DNA of 64,000 nucleotides from Spirogloea muscicola (GCA_009602725.1 WELB01000026.1:300099-364098), one strand, 5' to 3'. Shown: positions 44,863 to 56,810, counted from the first letter of the stretch. Notes: generated by a model from the letters alone, not told the origin. Program-made: numbers and translations.

Positions 44863-47800
44863 GTCTATGTGCTGCCGCGCCACGAACTCCCACACACGGA
44901 GCCCTGCCGATCCCTGCCGAGCCAGCGGCGGGCGGCCCGCAGGACGCGGCGCGCCTCGCGGCGGCCCCCGCGGGCCCCCCCGCTNCGGCCCGCCGCCGCG
45001 TCACCGTCGCGCGGCCTCGCCGACGAGGCCGCCTCGCTCAAGCGCACCGCGCTGTATGACTTCCACGTCCAGCACGGCGGCAAGATGGTGCCGTTCGCGG
45101 GGTACAGCATGCCAATTCAGTACAAGGACAGCATCATCGACTCGACGCTCAACTGCCGCAGCAACGGCAGCCTCTTCGACGTCTCCCACATGTGCGGCCT
45201 CAGCCTCAAGGTCAGTCGGCGGCTCGGCGGCTCGATGGCTTGATCGACACAGGCAATCGCAGGCGCTGCGACTGTCTGGTCATAGAGGTCACACAATGCA
45301 GGGCCGCTGCACGGCTAGCAGTTAAGACGGGGCCTTCGCGAGACCCTCAGCACGCCTGCCAGGGAAGGGACTTGCAATGCCGACCGTTGAAGTGATTCTT
45401 ATTCTATGATCTCAGCTGCACGGTGTATAGGACTGATACTTGTGCAGAAGGAGCGAGTTCATTGGTAGTCGCATTCGCAGCTGTTCATGCAGCTGCTCCT
45501 ATGCAGTCCAGTCTCTTCCTGTCTGGCTCTGTCGCTTACACACCCACGCGTGCCAAATGCAAGTACTGCCGGATATATCACATGTCAGCAATGTTCGCAA
45601 TGCTGCTGCTAGAGGTCAGCAGCTTGAGCTCTGACTCAGGCTGTCAATACATGCAGGGCAAGGACAGCATTCCCTTCCTGGAGACCTTGGTGGTCGGAGA
45701 CCTTGCTAGCCTGAAGCTCGGGACTGGCAGTCTATCTGTCTTCACTAATGAGAAGGGGGGTGAGCTGCAGTGGCTTACCTTGGCTTAAGAGATCGAACAA
45801 ATTGTATTCATTCTTTTGACTCATGGTGAAGATGTTGCGCCTTTCTAAGACAATCTTTACTCCATACCTTACTTCACAGCTGATAGTCATCTTGTACTAA
45901 GCAATAACAGCCTACCTGTCCTATGCCCTTGCGTTATGCATATCCACAACTGATCAACTTGGACCTTTTGCTGCAGGCGTCATTGATGACACAGTCATCT
46001 CAAAGCTGGCCGATGATCACATCTACCTAGTTCTAAATGCTGGCTGCCGTGACAAGGACCTAGGTGAGCCTTCACTTGCTCCTCAGCTTGTAAGCAGCCT
46101 CAAATTGTAGCAATTGCTTCTTGTTCTTGGTCGCTCGATCGCTGTTGTCAGGTGGATGTAGATGGCACATCCATGACGTACATATTGCTCTGTTTGCCTG
46201 AAATCTGGTGCGGAAGTTGAAGCACCAATCCTGACATTTGTGTTTGTCAGAGCATATTGAGAAGCATCTAAAGCCGTATCAGGGCAAAGGCAAGGACGTA
46301 GCGTGGCACATACACGATGACCGGTCCTTGCTGGCCCTTCAAGGCCCCCTTGCGCCTTCAGCCCTCCAGAAGCTGACTACAGAGGACCTCAGCAAGCTCT
46401 ACTTCAGCGACATTAAGCTGACAAAAATAAATGGGGCAGACTGCTTCTTGACACGCACAGGGTGAGCGTAGAGCAGCTACTGGGGTTTTGCATATGTTTG
46501 CATGTTGTGCATTGATCTTAGATCTCTACTACCTATTATTGTCTAGCAATACTTAGTAACCAGCATTGTTGTTAGCAAGACAACCTGAGATTGTCCCATG
46601 TTGTAGCAGTCTTTTTATCTATTGCCGGCATGCCCATGTGCCTACTCGAGTGTGATGTGCAAGAGGTCACTACCAACATGCCCACGTGCCTGCTTAAGTT
46701 TCTTGATGCAAACAGGTACACTGGCGAGGATGGATTTGAGATCTCTGTTCCCTCTGAGCATGCTGTGGAGCTTGCAAAGAAGATATTGGAAGCATCTGAA
46801 GACAAGGTAAGATTGACAGGTCTTGGAGCAAGAGACAGCTTGCGATTGGAGGCGGGCCTCTGCCTGTATGGCAACGACCTGGAGCAACATGTCACGCCAA
46901 TTGAGGCTGGGCTCGCTTGGACAGTCGGCAAGAGGTGCGCATCTCAAAGCTGTCATGTTAGACGGTCCTGCTTGACTATGTTGCTTGTTGGGCTTGCATG
47001 CTTACAAAGATTTATTCTCAATGGAAGCAGCACTTACGCTTGTCATCACATGGGTTTTGAGTACCATCAAAATGCTGTGTGATGTGAGCCACTCTTGCAG
47101 ACGACGCTCAGAGGGAGGCTTCCTTGGCTCTGACACTATACTGAAGCAAATTTCAGAGGGTCCCTCCATCAGGCGTGTTGGCATCATATCGAGTGGTGCT
47201 CCTGCTCGCCAGTACGTCTCTGCCGGTTCACCGGATAGGAGGGTAGTCACATCGCAAGCTCACGATGTTCATATAGTATGCAGGCCAGCTAGCAATGTCC
47301 GCTTTTGCCTCTCCATCAGCTTGTAGAAGCATGCCAAGCCAGTAGGAAGGCAGCTGGTAATCGGATTGGTGGCGGCACTCATGCAGTCATGCAGAGATCC
47401 TTGACGAGGCTGGCAATCAGGCTCTTGGCGAGGTCACTTCTGGAGGATTTAGCCCGTGTTTGAAGAAGAATATAGCCATGGGCTATGTGAAAAGTGGAAA
47501 TCACAAAAGTGGCACACAACTCAAGGTTCGTGTGTTTTGGAAAGTTTTCTTGAGACCACCTCAGGGTGTTCATGTGACGCAGGCCAGTAGAGTGAAACAT
47601 GTAATGCAGAAGCTAGCACTTACTGATAGGGAAAGATTGAAGAAAGTGCGTAGTAGACTAGATTACTTTGTCTTTGTCTTTCTCGAGCGAGTTGTACCTT
47701 CCACGACCAACTTGATGTTGACCACAAGGCATTTCCAGGCCACGTGCTTCTCTCTGCTCGACACCCCTTGACAAGGCCCTCTGGAACTCATCATCTGGAA

Positions 47801-47904
47801 CGCTGTGCCATCTTTCAATTTGGCAGGTGAAAGTTCGCGGCAAGGTCAATGACGGAGTCGTAACCAAGATGCCATTTGTGCCGACCAAATATTACAAGGG
47901 CTGA
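44795..47904 (+). CDS. GCST: Mitochondrial glycine-cleavage T-protein (aminomethyltransferase)
   Basis: This tetrahydrofolate-dependent aminomethyltransferase belongs to the glycine decarboxylase complex, central to photorespiration. Exons: start-45210, 45657-45759, 45977-46063, 46251-46461, 46716-46934, 47101-47211, 47387-47525 and 47827-47904. Motifs: [133 protein letters not shown] and the plant-like end [17 protein letters not shown]. All joins from exon 2 on are in phase. Two in-frame starts are possible, ATG 44795 and ATG 44867; both give Arg/Ser-rich, acid-poor leaders fit for mitochondrial import. A single N at 44985 lies between the leader and the conserved frame, so continuity is not proven. 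Confidence 0.94.
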
Positions 47905-48560
47905 CCTTGGTCAGGCAAGCCACTTGCTTAGCTGTCTTGCAGTATTTGAGAGACTTTTTGCACCATCAATATGCACCCAGCTCATTTGACCTGGGACCTG
48001 GTACAGACCCTGCTGCAAGTGACACCTCTTCTTTTCATTGCCTGGAAGAGGAGATTGCCTCTTCATCATCATTCTAGTCTACTATCTCAATTGTCGCCAT
48101 CAGCATTTCAAAATCTGCTACATGAGCACTGCAGCAGCAGAAGCTCAAGGAAAGAGGGCAAGGGGATGGGGCTTCCTATTGCCGCTTCTCAATTGCTGCT
48201 GCTGATGCACCTCTTCCAGGGACCAAGGTCCTGGCGCCCAATTAGGGCGCTGGCTGTTAGATGCATTTACAGAGTAGCTGCACACTGACTGGCTACGGAA
48301 GGGAGGACCTGTGGCAAATACTGCGCGATCTCGTCTCACCACCCACTGAGTACTATCAACCTACCGTGACCTCCTAGTCTGTGGATAAATGCCCCCATGA
48401 TTTGATGCACAGAGGATCTTGGCAAAGGGAGGTATGCAAGGTGGCTTATGGTGGGAATTGTTATGCTGCAGCACAAGTGCCGACTCCTAGCCTCGTCATA
48501 GCAAAGCAGCAACCCGGCAGACGAAGAAGGGTGCTGTGAGCAGCTTGTGTGACAGGCTCA
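47905..48560. other. Intergenic between converging genes, no gene seen
   Basis: This is the 3' flank of GCST (+) and the kinase-like gene (-). A 105-codon plus ORF at 47971 has no known content. Confidence 0.5.
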
Positions 48561-50939
48561 TCACATGTTGAGCGTACGGCAGAGATCTGAGATGTCTGCC
48601 CATTGACCCTCAAACTTCTTCAAGAATGGATGGCTCTGCAGAAGAGGAAAAGCAAGTCTACCCTGTCAGTAGCAGGACTCTGAAAGTTGGGGCTAAGGTT
48701 ATCGTGGTGAGAAGCCCTTGTGCTTCTTGACACACACAAACCCTACACCCTTGCTGGCACAACCTCACTGTGACTTCAGAGCTATGAATACAAAGAGCTT
48801 GCTGTGAGTGTCTTGTGCAGACTAATCAGGTTTTGGGCCTTGTTGTGCAAGGCCCCTACCGGCTTTCTGACAGAGCTTCTGCAGCTCTGTGCCGCTGACA
48901 GACCCAAATACTGCCTAACACCCAGTAAAGTTTGTGAAGCTCACCAGAAGGTTGACAGGGGAAGGCCGACTTTCAGGATCCTTGCTCAAGCTGCGCACAA
49001 GTAGCATTGAGCATGCAGAGTAAGCTTGACAGAAAGTGCTTGTGGACATTCTCTGTCTTTCAGTAATAATCAAACAGGGAAGGCAGGCTTGCTGTTGACT
49101 TGTTCGTCATGAGCTACTTAAGAGGGCTCTCGACAGCAAACACAAGCTTGAAGGTGCCAGGAATGTAGTCTCTACCTTGGGCTGGGAGTAAGGGCTGGGG
49201 CATTCTTGCTTCAATCAGGTTTTGCAACACTCAGGTGCAACCGACATCAGCTGAAGCTGCAACAGTCTCATAAGCATTCACGTCTTTGTCAGGCTTTGCT
49301 TAGGTCACGCACCACCATGAGACAAAGGATGAGAAGTCTTCGGAGTAGTCAGCAACGCCGGTGGAGGGCACTTCCATGTTGACAATGGCCTTCAGGACCG
49401 CTGGCAGGGAAGCATCAGGAGCGGCCACCGGAGCTGTGCTGCTGGCATCGGCCAGTTCTGCAGGCGGCCCAACCGGCGCCGTCAGGGCAGACGCTGGAAC
49501 GAACGGGTGCCGGCCGAGGGCGAGCTCAAGCAGGGACACCCCCAGGGCCCAGATGTCGTCGCCTGGCGCTGGGAGGCTGCCTTTGATGGCCTCCGGCTGC
49601 AGTCAAGTGGTTCAGAGTGTAAAGCGTAGGATTCAGTTGAGAAGCCAAGAGGGGTGCCAGATGCCGGCAGTTTCTGCATTTAGTGCAGGTGTGGCGCTCT
49701 GGCTGCAACAGCTGATGCCATGCAAATGACTGCAGTGTGCGGGCGCCTGCATTAAGCTTGCACCTCAATCCCAAGCCTGCTGAACGTAGAGTAGGAAGCC
49801 TGGCTACAATGCTGCAAATACTGAAGTATGATGCAGCAGTTGAAGTGAGGACTACAATGTTCATGAATCTAAGATTGACACGGGCGTAGCCAGATAAAGT
49901 TCTTGGGAGCTGAGCATCAGAACACGGGTTTTTGTCTAAGGTAGGCATTTTTAAATAATATACTGGCTCTAAGTGGGAATTGCATAGGCAGTGCTTGTAT
50001 GGAATTTTGGAATGGTCAGCAATTCGACCCCTCACCGGCATGTACGAGGCTAGGCCTCCAAACGTGGCAGGTTGGCCTGCCAGTGGATCAAGGAATGGCC
50101 GCAGCCCATAGTCAGTCAGCTTCACTTCACCCTTGTGATTGACCAGGATGTTGGCGGGCTTCACATTGCCATGCACAATGCTGTGGTTGTGCAGGTACAG
50201 GATGCCCGCTAGCACCTGCGCTTAGAGCAAAGTTAGACTGTCAGTCGGTCGAACACTCACAATAAAGTGCACACATTCCTTGACCTCGTACAGAAAGTCA
50301 ATCTGCATTCAGGCTCAAGTCCAAGGCATGAAGACAGCCGCCAAGAGTCAAAGCAACCTGCTTGGCAAGGGTGGCAAGGTAGAGCTCTGGCAGCTGCCGG
50401 CAGGCGTGAGCAATGTCGGCGACACTGCCGCGGTCCGCATACTCCCAGATAATGGACGTCTGGCTGCCGACGAGCACCGCACGATAGCAGATGGCGAGGT
50501 ACGGGCAAGCCGCGCCGTGGTTGGCGTCCAGCTCTGCAGTCATGCTCTCCCGCCTTGCCTCGGGGATGCCAAACGGGAGCGTCTAGCAAGCAGTGCAGCC
50601 GAGTCAGACGTGCATTCGGACCCTGGCGTCTCAGAGTCAGCATCCATGCAAGATCCTGTAGCATGAACCGACGGTGAAAATTGAGTTGAGGTCAGGTGCT
50701 CTAAGTTGGACCCGAAAGCCCGACTGATTGACAGCAATCAACAGCCTAAAGCCATAACCTCAATATGAACAGGTGTTGTCAATGACTGAGCGGGTGCCCA
50801 TTGGTGGGAGCTGGCCGCCAACCTTGAGGGCATACAGGTCATTGGTCCAGCGGTGCTGCACGAGCTGCGTGATGCCGCTGCCTTTGCCGATGACGCGGAT
50901 CGCCTCAAGGTCGGCAAGCCCCACCAGGTTATTCAGAGG
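48561..50939 (-). CDS. MAPKK-related probable pseudokinase, 5' end unresolved
   Basis: The exon chain closely follows plant MAP kinase kinases. Minus-strand exons: 50939-50823 ([20 protein letters not shown] to LYALK), 50582-50358 ([40 protein letters not shown]), 50215-50036 ([33 protein letters not shown]), 49596-49316 ([20 protein letters not shown] to EDFSSFVS), 48990-48945 ([15 protein letters not shown]) and 48635-48561 ([19 protein letters not shown], stop 48561-48563). All joins are in phase. The ATP lysine (ALK) and a DYG in place of DFG remain. The catalytic HRD is HGN, replacing the base aspartate, and the glycine loop lacks its third Gly. Catalysis is therefore doubtful. Exons before 50939 are not identified. 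Confidence 0.85.
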
Positions 50940-51490
50940 CTGCAGGACAGGGCAGGAGGAGGGAGCGTCGGTGGCCGCACTCAGGAGCACGATGTGCATT
51001 CGTTGGGCGCCCACCATTCTGGCAGCGGTGATGGACGGAGCAGGCGGTGGTGCGTACGCTTGGGCTCTCGCACGGCCCGGCTGCAAAGGCCTCCGCCTCG
51101 CCTGCTGGACCGCCCTTGGACCTGGCCAAGCAGCAGGCGTCGGCTTGGAGCTCAGTGCCAACGTCATGCTCGGCAGACAATGGCTGCAATCGACTTCCGT
51201 CGTTCGCTGGGACATGTGCTGACCAGCAGCGGTGATAGCCTTGCAGGCGGCAGCAGCAGAGCTTGCACTCACAGGACGGCGTCTGGGTTCGGGCGCGCAA
51301 CGGCGAGCTTGAGGCCGCTGGCGGGGGTGCGCAGGGACGAGCTCTGGCGCGTCAAAGGCATTATGGCGCCTCTGAGGCCGAGTTGCAGGGAGGGAAGGGG
51401 GTTCGATGGAGGGACAGGCGGACAGGAGACTACAAGCCAAAGCGTTCAGGGGTGAGGCGTGCCCAGCTTCGTGATATCCTCCTGAGGGAA
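50940..51490. other. Upstream of the kinase-like gene, no clear exon
   Basis: The frame of the first visible kinase exon stays open for a while upstream but shows no family similarity. The N-terminal exon of the kinase may be here. Confidence 0.35.
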
Positions 51491-51496
51491 AGAGGG

Positions 51497-51497
<1 letters not shown>

Positions 51498-51578
<81 letters not shown>

Positions 51579-51650
51579 GCGAGAGTGAGAGCGAGAGCGA
51601 GAGCGAGCGAGGGGAGAGAGAGAGAGAGAAGCGAGAGCGAGAGCGGGGGC
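51498..51650 (+). repeat. (GA)n microsatellite with GC-interrupted flank
   Basis: About 70 bases of pure GA are followed by GAGC/GAGT variants. On the strand of the kinase-like gene it reads as a long CT tract upstream of the first visible exon. Confidence 0.9.
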
Positions 51651-51699
51651 GAGACGAGAGAGCGCGGGGGGTGGTATGGAACAGTACCAACCTCTGCTG

Positions 51700-53400
51700 A
51701 CAAGAGGCAAGCGCGGCCAGATTAACTGGTGGCTGGGAGAGGCCAGCCCAACGGAATGGACAAGGACAAGGGTGGAGGGATTTAGGTCGTGGATTTAGGT
51801 GACGGGTCAGGGTTACGGGCTTGAGGACCAAGGCCAGCTCTAAGAGTAGCTCTGCAACCCCTCTTGGAAACCGCTGTTTCTCTATAAGGAGGCAGTGGGT
51901 GTAATATGCCGCCCAGAAATAGTGAACAAGGTCACACTCAAATTCGACCGAAAGCGCAAGCCACCAGATATATTTATTGGCTACAACGGTAAGCCAGCTC
52001 GCAGTCTCGATTGTGTCCATTCTTTCACAGCCTTTGGGAGAGCCACTTCTTCTTTGGGAGAGGAAGACCCGTGCAGCCAACGGTGTCAAGTGCGGCTGTT
52101 TGGACTCTTCAGCTCTTTGGACATTCTTGTTGGGCTGGCCTTTACGCAGTGAGCTACTCAGACCTGATGTTGCTCACTCGTGGGTACTGAGCTTCGCTCT
52201 GCATCATCTATTCTGCAGTGTTTTGTAGTCGGGCGAGCAGCCTGGCATCCATGTCGCCGGGTCCCTCGCCCAAGTTTACCGGATGCGCCTGGCCGTCTCT
52301 TTGCAGCGGTCCCTAGCTTTTGCGGTCCACTTGCGCGCAGGCCGCGCTCTGGCGGCGGCCTCCGGCTTCCGTCAGGGCGACGTCTTTCCGCCTGCTAGCT
52401 ACTCAGACTTGCATCTACTGACGAGAGGTTACTGAGAGTTCGCTTACTGCTGTCTCAGTCCTTAGCACTCCGACTCCTTCAGACCTTGTCCATTCTTTTG
52501 GGCTGGCCTCTCCCAGCCACCAGTTAATCTGGCCGCGCTTGCTCTCTTTGTAGTGTAGTCCTTTTTCCGGCTCCTCTTTCTTTGGCTTTGGTCATTGCCC
52601 ATTCTTTTTTTGGCTGGCTTTGCCAGCCCCTCTTCTCTATGGGCGCGAACTTCACCTTTACCAGTCGTGGCTGCAGATGAGTTCGTCCCCCTGGCTGTGG
52701 ACGTGCACGGGGCTCTCGGGTCCCAGTGGCTCGACCTGCTGGCCACGCTTGCGCGGCGCGCTGTGTCCCGCAGGCGCGGCGAGCCGGCTGACTTCAATGC
52801 AGCTGGCTCGTGGGCTCAGGTATACCGAATGCGATTGTCCGTCTCCCTTCAGCGGTCCATGGCCCACGCCTTGGATCTGCGTGCTGGCCGTGCTCTCGCT
52901 CCCGCTGCGGCCTCCGTCTTCCGTCAGGGGGATAGTTATCCGGCAGCTAGCCTGTCGGATTTGAGGCTCCTCACTCGTAACTACTGAGTGGTCCATCCTC
53001 CCCCATTCTGACATAGCATCTTCATGCCCCTTGGTAGCTGCTCAGCGCTTTTTAGGCCCCTCCATCATTTGGCCCCTTCGAACCTTTGTTAATTCTTTTT
53101 CGGGCTGGCTTTTCACAGCCCTTGCCCCCATTGGGAGTGCCACTTCTTTACCACTCGTACTCATTGAGTGATTCATCCTGCCCCAGTCCTGAGCTAGCAC
53201 TTATGGCCCCTTCGTACTTTGGCCCCTTCGAACCTTGTCAATTCTTTTCGGGCTGGCTTATCACAGCCCTTGCCCCCTTTGGGAGAGCCACTTTTCCAGC
53301 CACTCCCTGAAATTTGGAAGAGCTGTTCTTCTTGTCCATTGTTTGGACCTTGTTCATTCTTTTGGGGCTGGCCTTTCACAGCCATTACCTTAAATAGGAC
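51700..53400. mobile_element. Cluster of fossil retroelement tails and hairpin cassettes
   Basis: A minus cassette lies at about 51705-51770. Two plus-strand tails follow: about 52226-52434 (QVYRMRLAVSLQRS to SDLHLLTRGY-stop) and about 52670-52987 (DVHGALGSQWLDLLATLARR to SDLRLLTRNY-stop). Each is followed by cassettes (52485-52550, 52590-52650, 53040-53145, 53210-53295 and 53335-53400). A piece of another tail end lies at 52148-52200. The pieces are broken; their close match to minus-strand pieces at 43-44 kb suggests a young family. Confidence 0.75.
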
Positions 53401-54316
53401 GAGTTTCCTCTTTGATGGATGAGCAGTCCTCCATATATGACTGTAAATTGTGGGCTGAACCCTCAGACCACATAGTCCCACACTACGTCAATCTCTCCTG
53501 ACCCCCTCTGCATATCAAGTAGGGCGCCTTTCTGGCGGCTGCCGTTCTTCCAGCCAACGACAGGCGACTTTCTGCGCAGCCTACTTGCAGCAGGACGGTC
53601 TGTCACCATCGCACTGCTGCCGCCCATGCTGCCAACGGCGCCACTGAGGTTGCGGTGCTTAGCCGTCACGTAGCCAGTGCAGATATCTCGAAGGTGAGTG
53701 GCAGCTTGGTAAGCGCTGTTTCCCCTCGCGCTCAGGTCTCAGAGCCACAGCAAGCGCAAGCAGGACTCATCCCACTTCATGTTCATGTTGCGTGGCAGTG
53801 GGCACTCCAGCATTCAGCATTCACACACAACGTTTACGTCTCAACAGCCCTTGAGAATGACTAGTGCATGCAAAAATCCAAGTTTGACTCACGGCAAGGT
53901 AAACGTGTTGGTCCACGAGCTAAAGGTTCCACTACCACCTTCCATGACTGATGCTCTGATCCTCTGGACATCCACTTGCAAACACAACTAACGCTTTTGT
54001 ATGGTCATGGAAGCAATCAGCAGGCCCACGATAGTTACTAACATTTCTTTTTGGTTTGCAATATTGACGAGAAACGAGCAAGCCCTGAAGAGATGCAAAG
54101 CGGCTGCAAGGACCTAGTGAAGGTGACACGTTGTGCACCACCGAAGCCTTTACCGTTCAAACAATGTAATGCGCAACTGTAATTGGTTGCAAAAGAATGA
54201 CGCAGATCACAATTCTGCAGTGTCGGTCTTGGCCATTGTGCAGACTGAAAGAATGAGCAATAATCGGTGGCAGGTGAGTGTCCAGGGGGGAGCTCCATAA
54301 GCGCTGCCGTGGAAGA
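53401..54316. other. Intergenic, no gene seen
   Basis: Short ORFs only. This is the 3' flank of the MYND gene, with no cassette after about 53400. Confidence 0.45.
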
Positions 54317-55807
54317 TCACCACTTGGGTACCACAGCGCCAGTGATGAAGGGAAACAGAGGTCGATCAATCTGCTGATGTTGTAGCGGCGGCGGCGGCGG
54401 AGGCGGCGGCGGCGGCGGCGGCGGCGGCGGTTGCGCAGGGGCGACTGGCTGGACGAAGAGCTCGGCGGCGGCGGCCTGTGCCTCCTCCACGGCGGCGCGG
54501 CAGGCGGCCAAGTGGCCTTCCTTCCAGTCGAGCGCCTGGCAGCCGCGCGAGCAGTAGGAGGGGAGGCCGCAGGCGGAGCAGCACCGGAACTCGTGGGCGC
54601 GCGTCTCTCGGCGGCCGCAGCGCAGGCTGCCGCAGGCCTTGAGGCCTGGCGGCGGCGGCAGCAGGGCCGCCCAGGAGACCAGGAAGGCGTGAGCCGGGTG
54701 CACCGGCGTCGCCGGGATGGCGCACCCAAAGTCCGACAGCAGCGGGCACAGCAGCGCACACAGCCGCCGCAGAGGGCTTGCTTCCGCAGCTGGCACCACG
54801 CCCGTCAGCTGCCCCACCATCCGCAGCGGGCTCTCCACCAGCTGCTCCACCATCCGCAGCGGGCTCTCCACATGCCAAACTCCGGAGGCCGGCGCCAGTG
54901 CTGCCGCCGACGTCGACGCACCACCGGACGTGGCCGCTGCGGCAGGCATGGCACCTGCCTGGAGTGGCTCCTCATCCAACGTCAACGGAGCCGGTTGGTG
55001 CTGGCTGTGCGCCTCCGCCACATTGGCAGCAGCGGCGTCGGCGGCCACTACAGCAGCCGCTCCAGCGCCGGCGACCTCCTCGGCAGGTATGACGGCCGCG
55101 GTGAGCGCCTCGACAGCAGCTGAGACTGCGGCTGCGGTCGGTGACAGCAGGGCAGCAGAGGCAGCGGCAGCCGCGACCGTTGCCGCCAGCGGCGACGTCG
55201 TGCGGAGGAGCTTGGACGTCAGCCGGGCTGGCTGCAGCGATGCCGGCCTCGACGACGGCGACATCAGTCCCCCAATTGGCTGCTCTTCGCTGTGCCGCAG
55301 GCCGCCTGCTGCATGCGTTGATGTACTGGTCCCCTCCGAGTCGGCAGCCATGGAGCTCTCCGCGAGCACTGCGCTGGCGGCGCTCCTGTCAGCACCTGCC
55401 GGCACGGTTCCCTCCGGCTGCTGCGCCCGCTCGTTGTCACCTGTAGCTGGACGAGGCACCGCTGACATGGCTGCGCAGAGCAGCGCATTGGCACGCTCGC
55501 GCTCGTGTGCAGCCTCGCGTAGGTTCGCCTCGATTAGCAGCCGGCGGCCCTCGACAATGTCCTGCTGCACGCCATACCCGTCCTGGAGGCAGTGCCCGAG
55601 CTCACGCAGGGCCTCCACATGTCCGCGCTTCGCGGCGGTCGCACACAGGACCACACCAGCGGCCGCATTGCGGTCGTTGCGTGTACCACCGCTGCCATTG
55701 AATTGGATGATGGCCAATGCATGCAGCGCGCCCACGTGGCCCGCAATTGCCGCCTGCGTGAGCAGTGCTGCGCCCCCCTCACGGTCATCTCCACAGTAGA
55801 AGTAAAT
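54317..55807 (-). CDS. Sel1-repeat / MYND zinc-finger protein (plant HCP-MYND type), 5' exon missing
   Basis: It matches a plant family that pairs an N-terminal F-box with Sel1-like repeats and a C-terminal MYND finger. One large exon (55807-54317, 496 residues) begins at an acceptor with IYFYCGDDREGGAALLTQAA. It continues with ALAIIQFNGSGGTRNDRNAA, LRELGHCLQDGYGVQQDIVE and GRRLLIEANLREAA. A long Ala/Ser-rich insert follows, then FLVSWAAL and the MYND finger: CGSLRCGRRETRAHEFRCCS then ACGLPSYCSRGCQALDWKEG and H..AC. The Cys/His ligands appear complete. A proline run and a short hydrophobic tail end the protein. The insert of about 250 residues is far longer than in plant members as I recall them. 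The F-box exon is not found and may lie in the gap at 57186-58095. Confidence 0.88.
   Translation of the reverse strand: MYFYCGDDREGGAALLTQAAIAGHVGALHALAIIQFNGSGGTRNDRNAAAGVVLCATAAKRGHVEALRELGHCLQDGYGVQQDIVEGRRLLIEANLREAAHERERANALLCAAMSAVPRPATGDNERAQQPEGTVPAGADRSAASAVLAESSMAADSEGTSTSTHAAGGLRHSEEQPIGGLMSPSSRPASLQPARLTSKLLRTTSPLAATVAAAAASAALLSPTAAAVSAAVEALTAAVIPAEEVAGAGAAAVVAADAAAANVAEAHSQHQPAPLTLDEEPLQAGAMPAAAATSGGASTSAAALAPASGVWHVESPLRMVEQLVESPLRMVGQLTGVVPAAEASPLRRLCALLCPLLSDFGCAIPATPVHPAHAFLVSWAALLPPPPGLKACGSLRCGRRETRAHEFRCCSACGLPSYCSRGCQALDWKEGHLAACRAAVEEAQAAAAELFVQPVAPAQPPPPPPPPPPPPPPPLQHQQIDRPLFPFITGAVVPKW
54806..54871 (-). repeat. 33-bp tandem duplication inside the MYND gene
   Basis: Two 33-bp units (54806-54838 and 54839-54871) differ by one base. 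On the minus strand they encode two copies of an 11-residue VESPLRMV.QL unit in the low-complexity insert. Confidence 0.85.
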
Positions 55808-56014
55808 CTGCAAGGTGGTGCCGTCCACTGAGGAATGTTCAGCAGGATTCGAGAATGATGAGGCAAGAGAGAGGAGGTAGCAGAGAGGGGCGGAGGGAAG
55901 CGAGAAAAAGAAGAGGAGCAAAAGGAAAAGATGTGGTGTGACACAGAGTACACGCTGGGGAGAGCGCAAGCTGGGCTGCCGAGCAAGGTGGACAAAGACG
56001 AGGAAGAGAGGGAA

Positions 56015-56066
<52 letters not shown>

Positions 56067-56090
56067 AGAGAGAGAGAGAGAGAGAGCGGG
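56015..56090 (+). repeat. (GA)n microsatellite
   Basis: About 75 bases of GA with one GCGC interruption, some 200 bases upstream of the first visible MYND exon. On the gene strand it is a CT tract. Confidence 0.9.
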
Positions 56091-56129
56091 CGTTGCATAC
56101 ACGCATCCACCTACACATGTATTCAGGTT

Positions 56130-56810
56130 TTTTGTAGTATATGTGTGTGCACGCTTTGCTTGCATACATGATCTTCCAAGCGGGGGGCTCAGCTGGCCGT
56201 TCAGACAAATGCAGGAGGCAGTAGAGCAGCAAGCCCGCAAAGCCGACTGCAAGCGAGCTCTGGAGCAGCTCCATGGCTCTAGGCAAAAGGATAAGCAGCT
56301 GCTGTAAAGGAGTAGTGCTGTGCAAGGCTAGCCCACAAAGGATAGCCCACAAAGGCAAGAACAAGGTCCAAAAAGGTTGGAGGTCGTATACCAGAAACGG
56401 AGCGACCACTGAGGATGGCCGCTCGGTAAACTCCCAATCCAGCAGCCGCAAGTCGGACATATAGCATGTTCCACCAATTCACCGAGTATTCGATGGTGGG
56501 CAAATTCATGAGTCCTATACACAGCTGGGAAGAAACAGCCGGGAAGGGGCTGGGCCTGCCTCCGTGCAGTCCCAGGAGCCAGCTGCAGGAGGCGAGTTCG
56601 CGGAAAGTGGGGGGGGGCAGACCAACGAAGCCAGCCTGGATCTCCCCAACCTCTGGGCGTCCGCGCTGACCACCGCCTGCTGAGCCGCCCAAGGCGCGCA
56701 GCCCGCGCCGGAAGGCACGCTGCGTTAGCGGTCGCGCTTCCGGGACGTTAGCGGTCGCGGTGGCACGGCAGCGGTAGAGTCTGCGGTAGCGTGTGCCGGG
56801 GAGGGAGGTA
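56130..56810. other. Upstream of the MYND gene, no clear exon
   Basis: Overlapping ORFs (for example 56279-56971 minus) lack F-box or Sel1 motifs. GCGGTAGC/GGTCGCG short repeats occur at about 56725-56790. Confidence 0.35.

Noticed and set aside
48626-48780. Plus-strand ORF starting [16 protein letters not shown], first taken for a small gene
   Set aside because: The minus strand here encodes the last kinase-like exon ([19 protein letters not shown]-stop), which fits the family and phase; the plus frame is its shadow.
51430-52089. ORFs rich in Ser-Leu or Arg-Glu through the GA tracts (also at 55.5-56.4 kb and 58.1 kb)
   Set aside because: Dinucleotide repeats translate to SLSL or RERE in every register.
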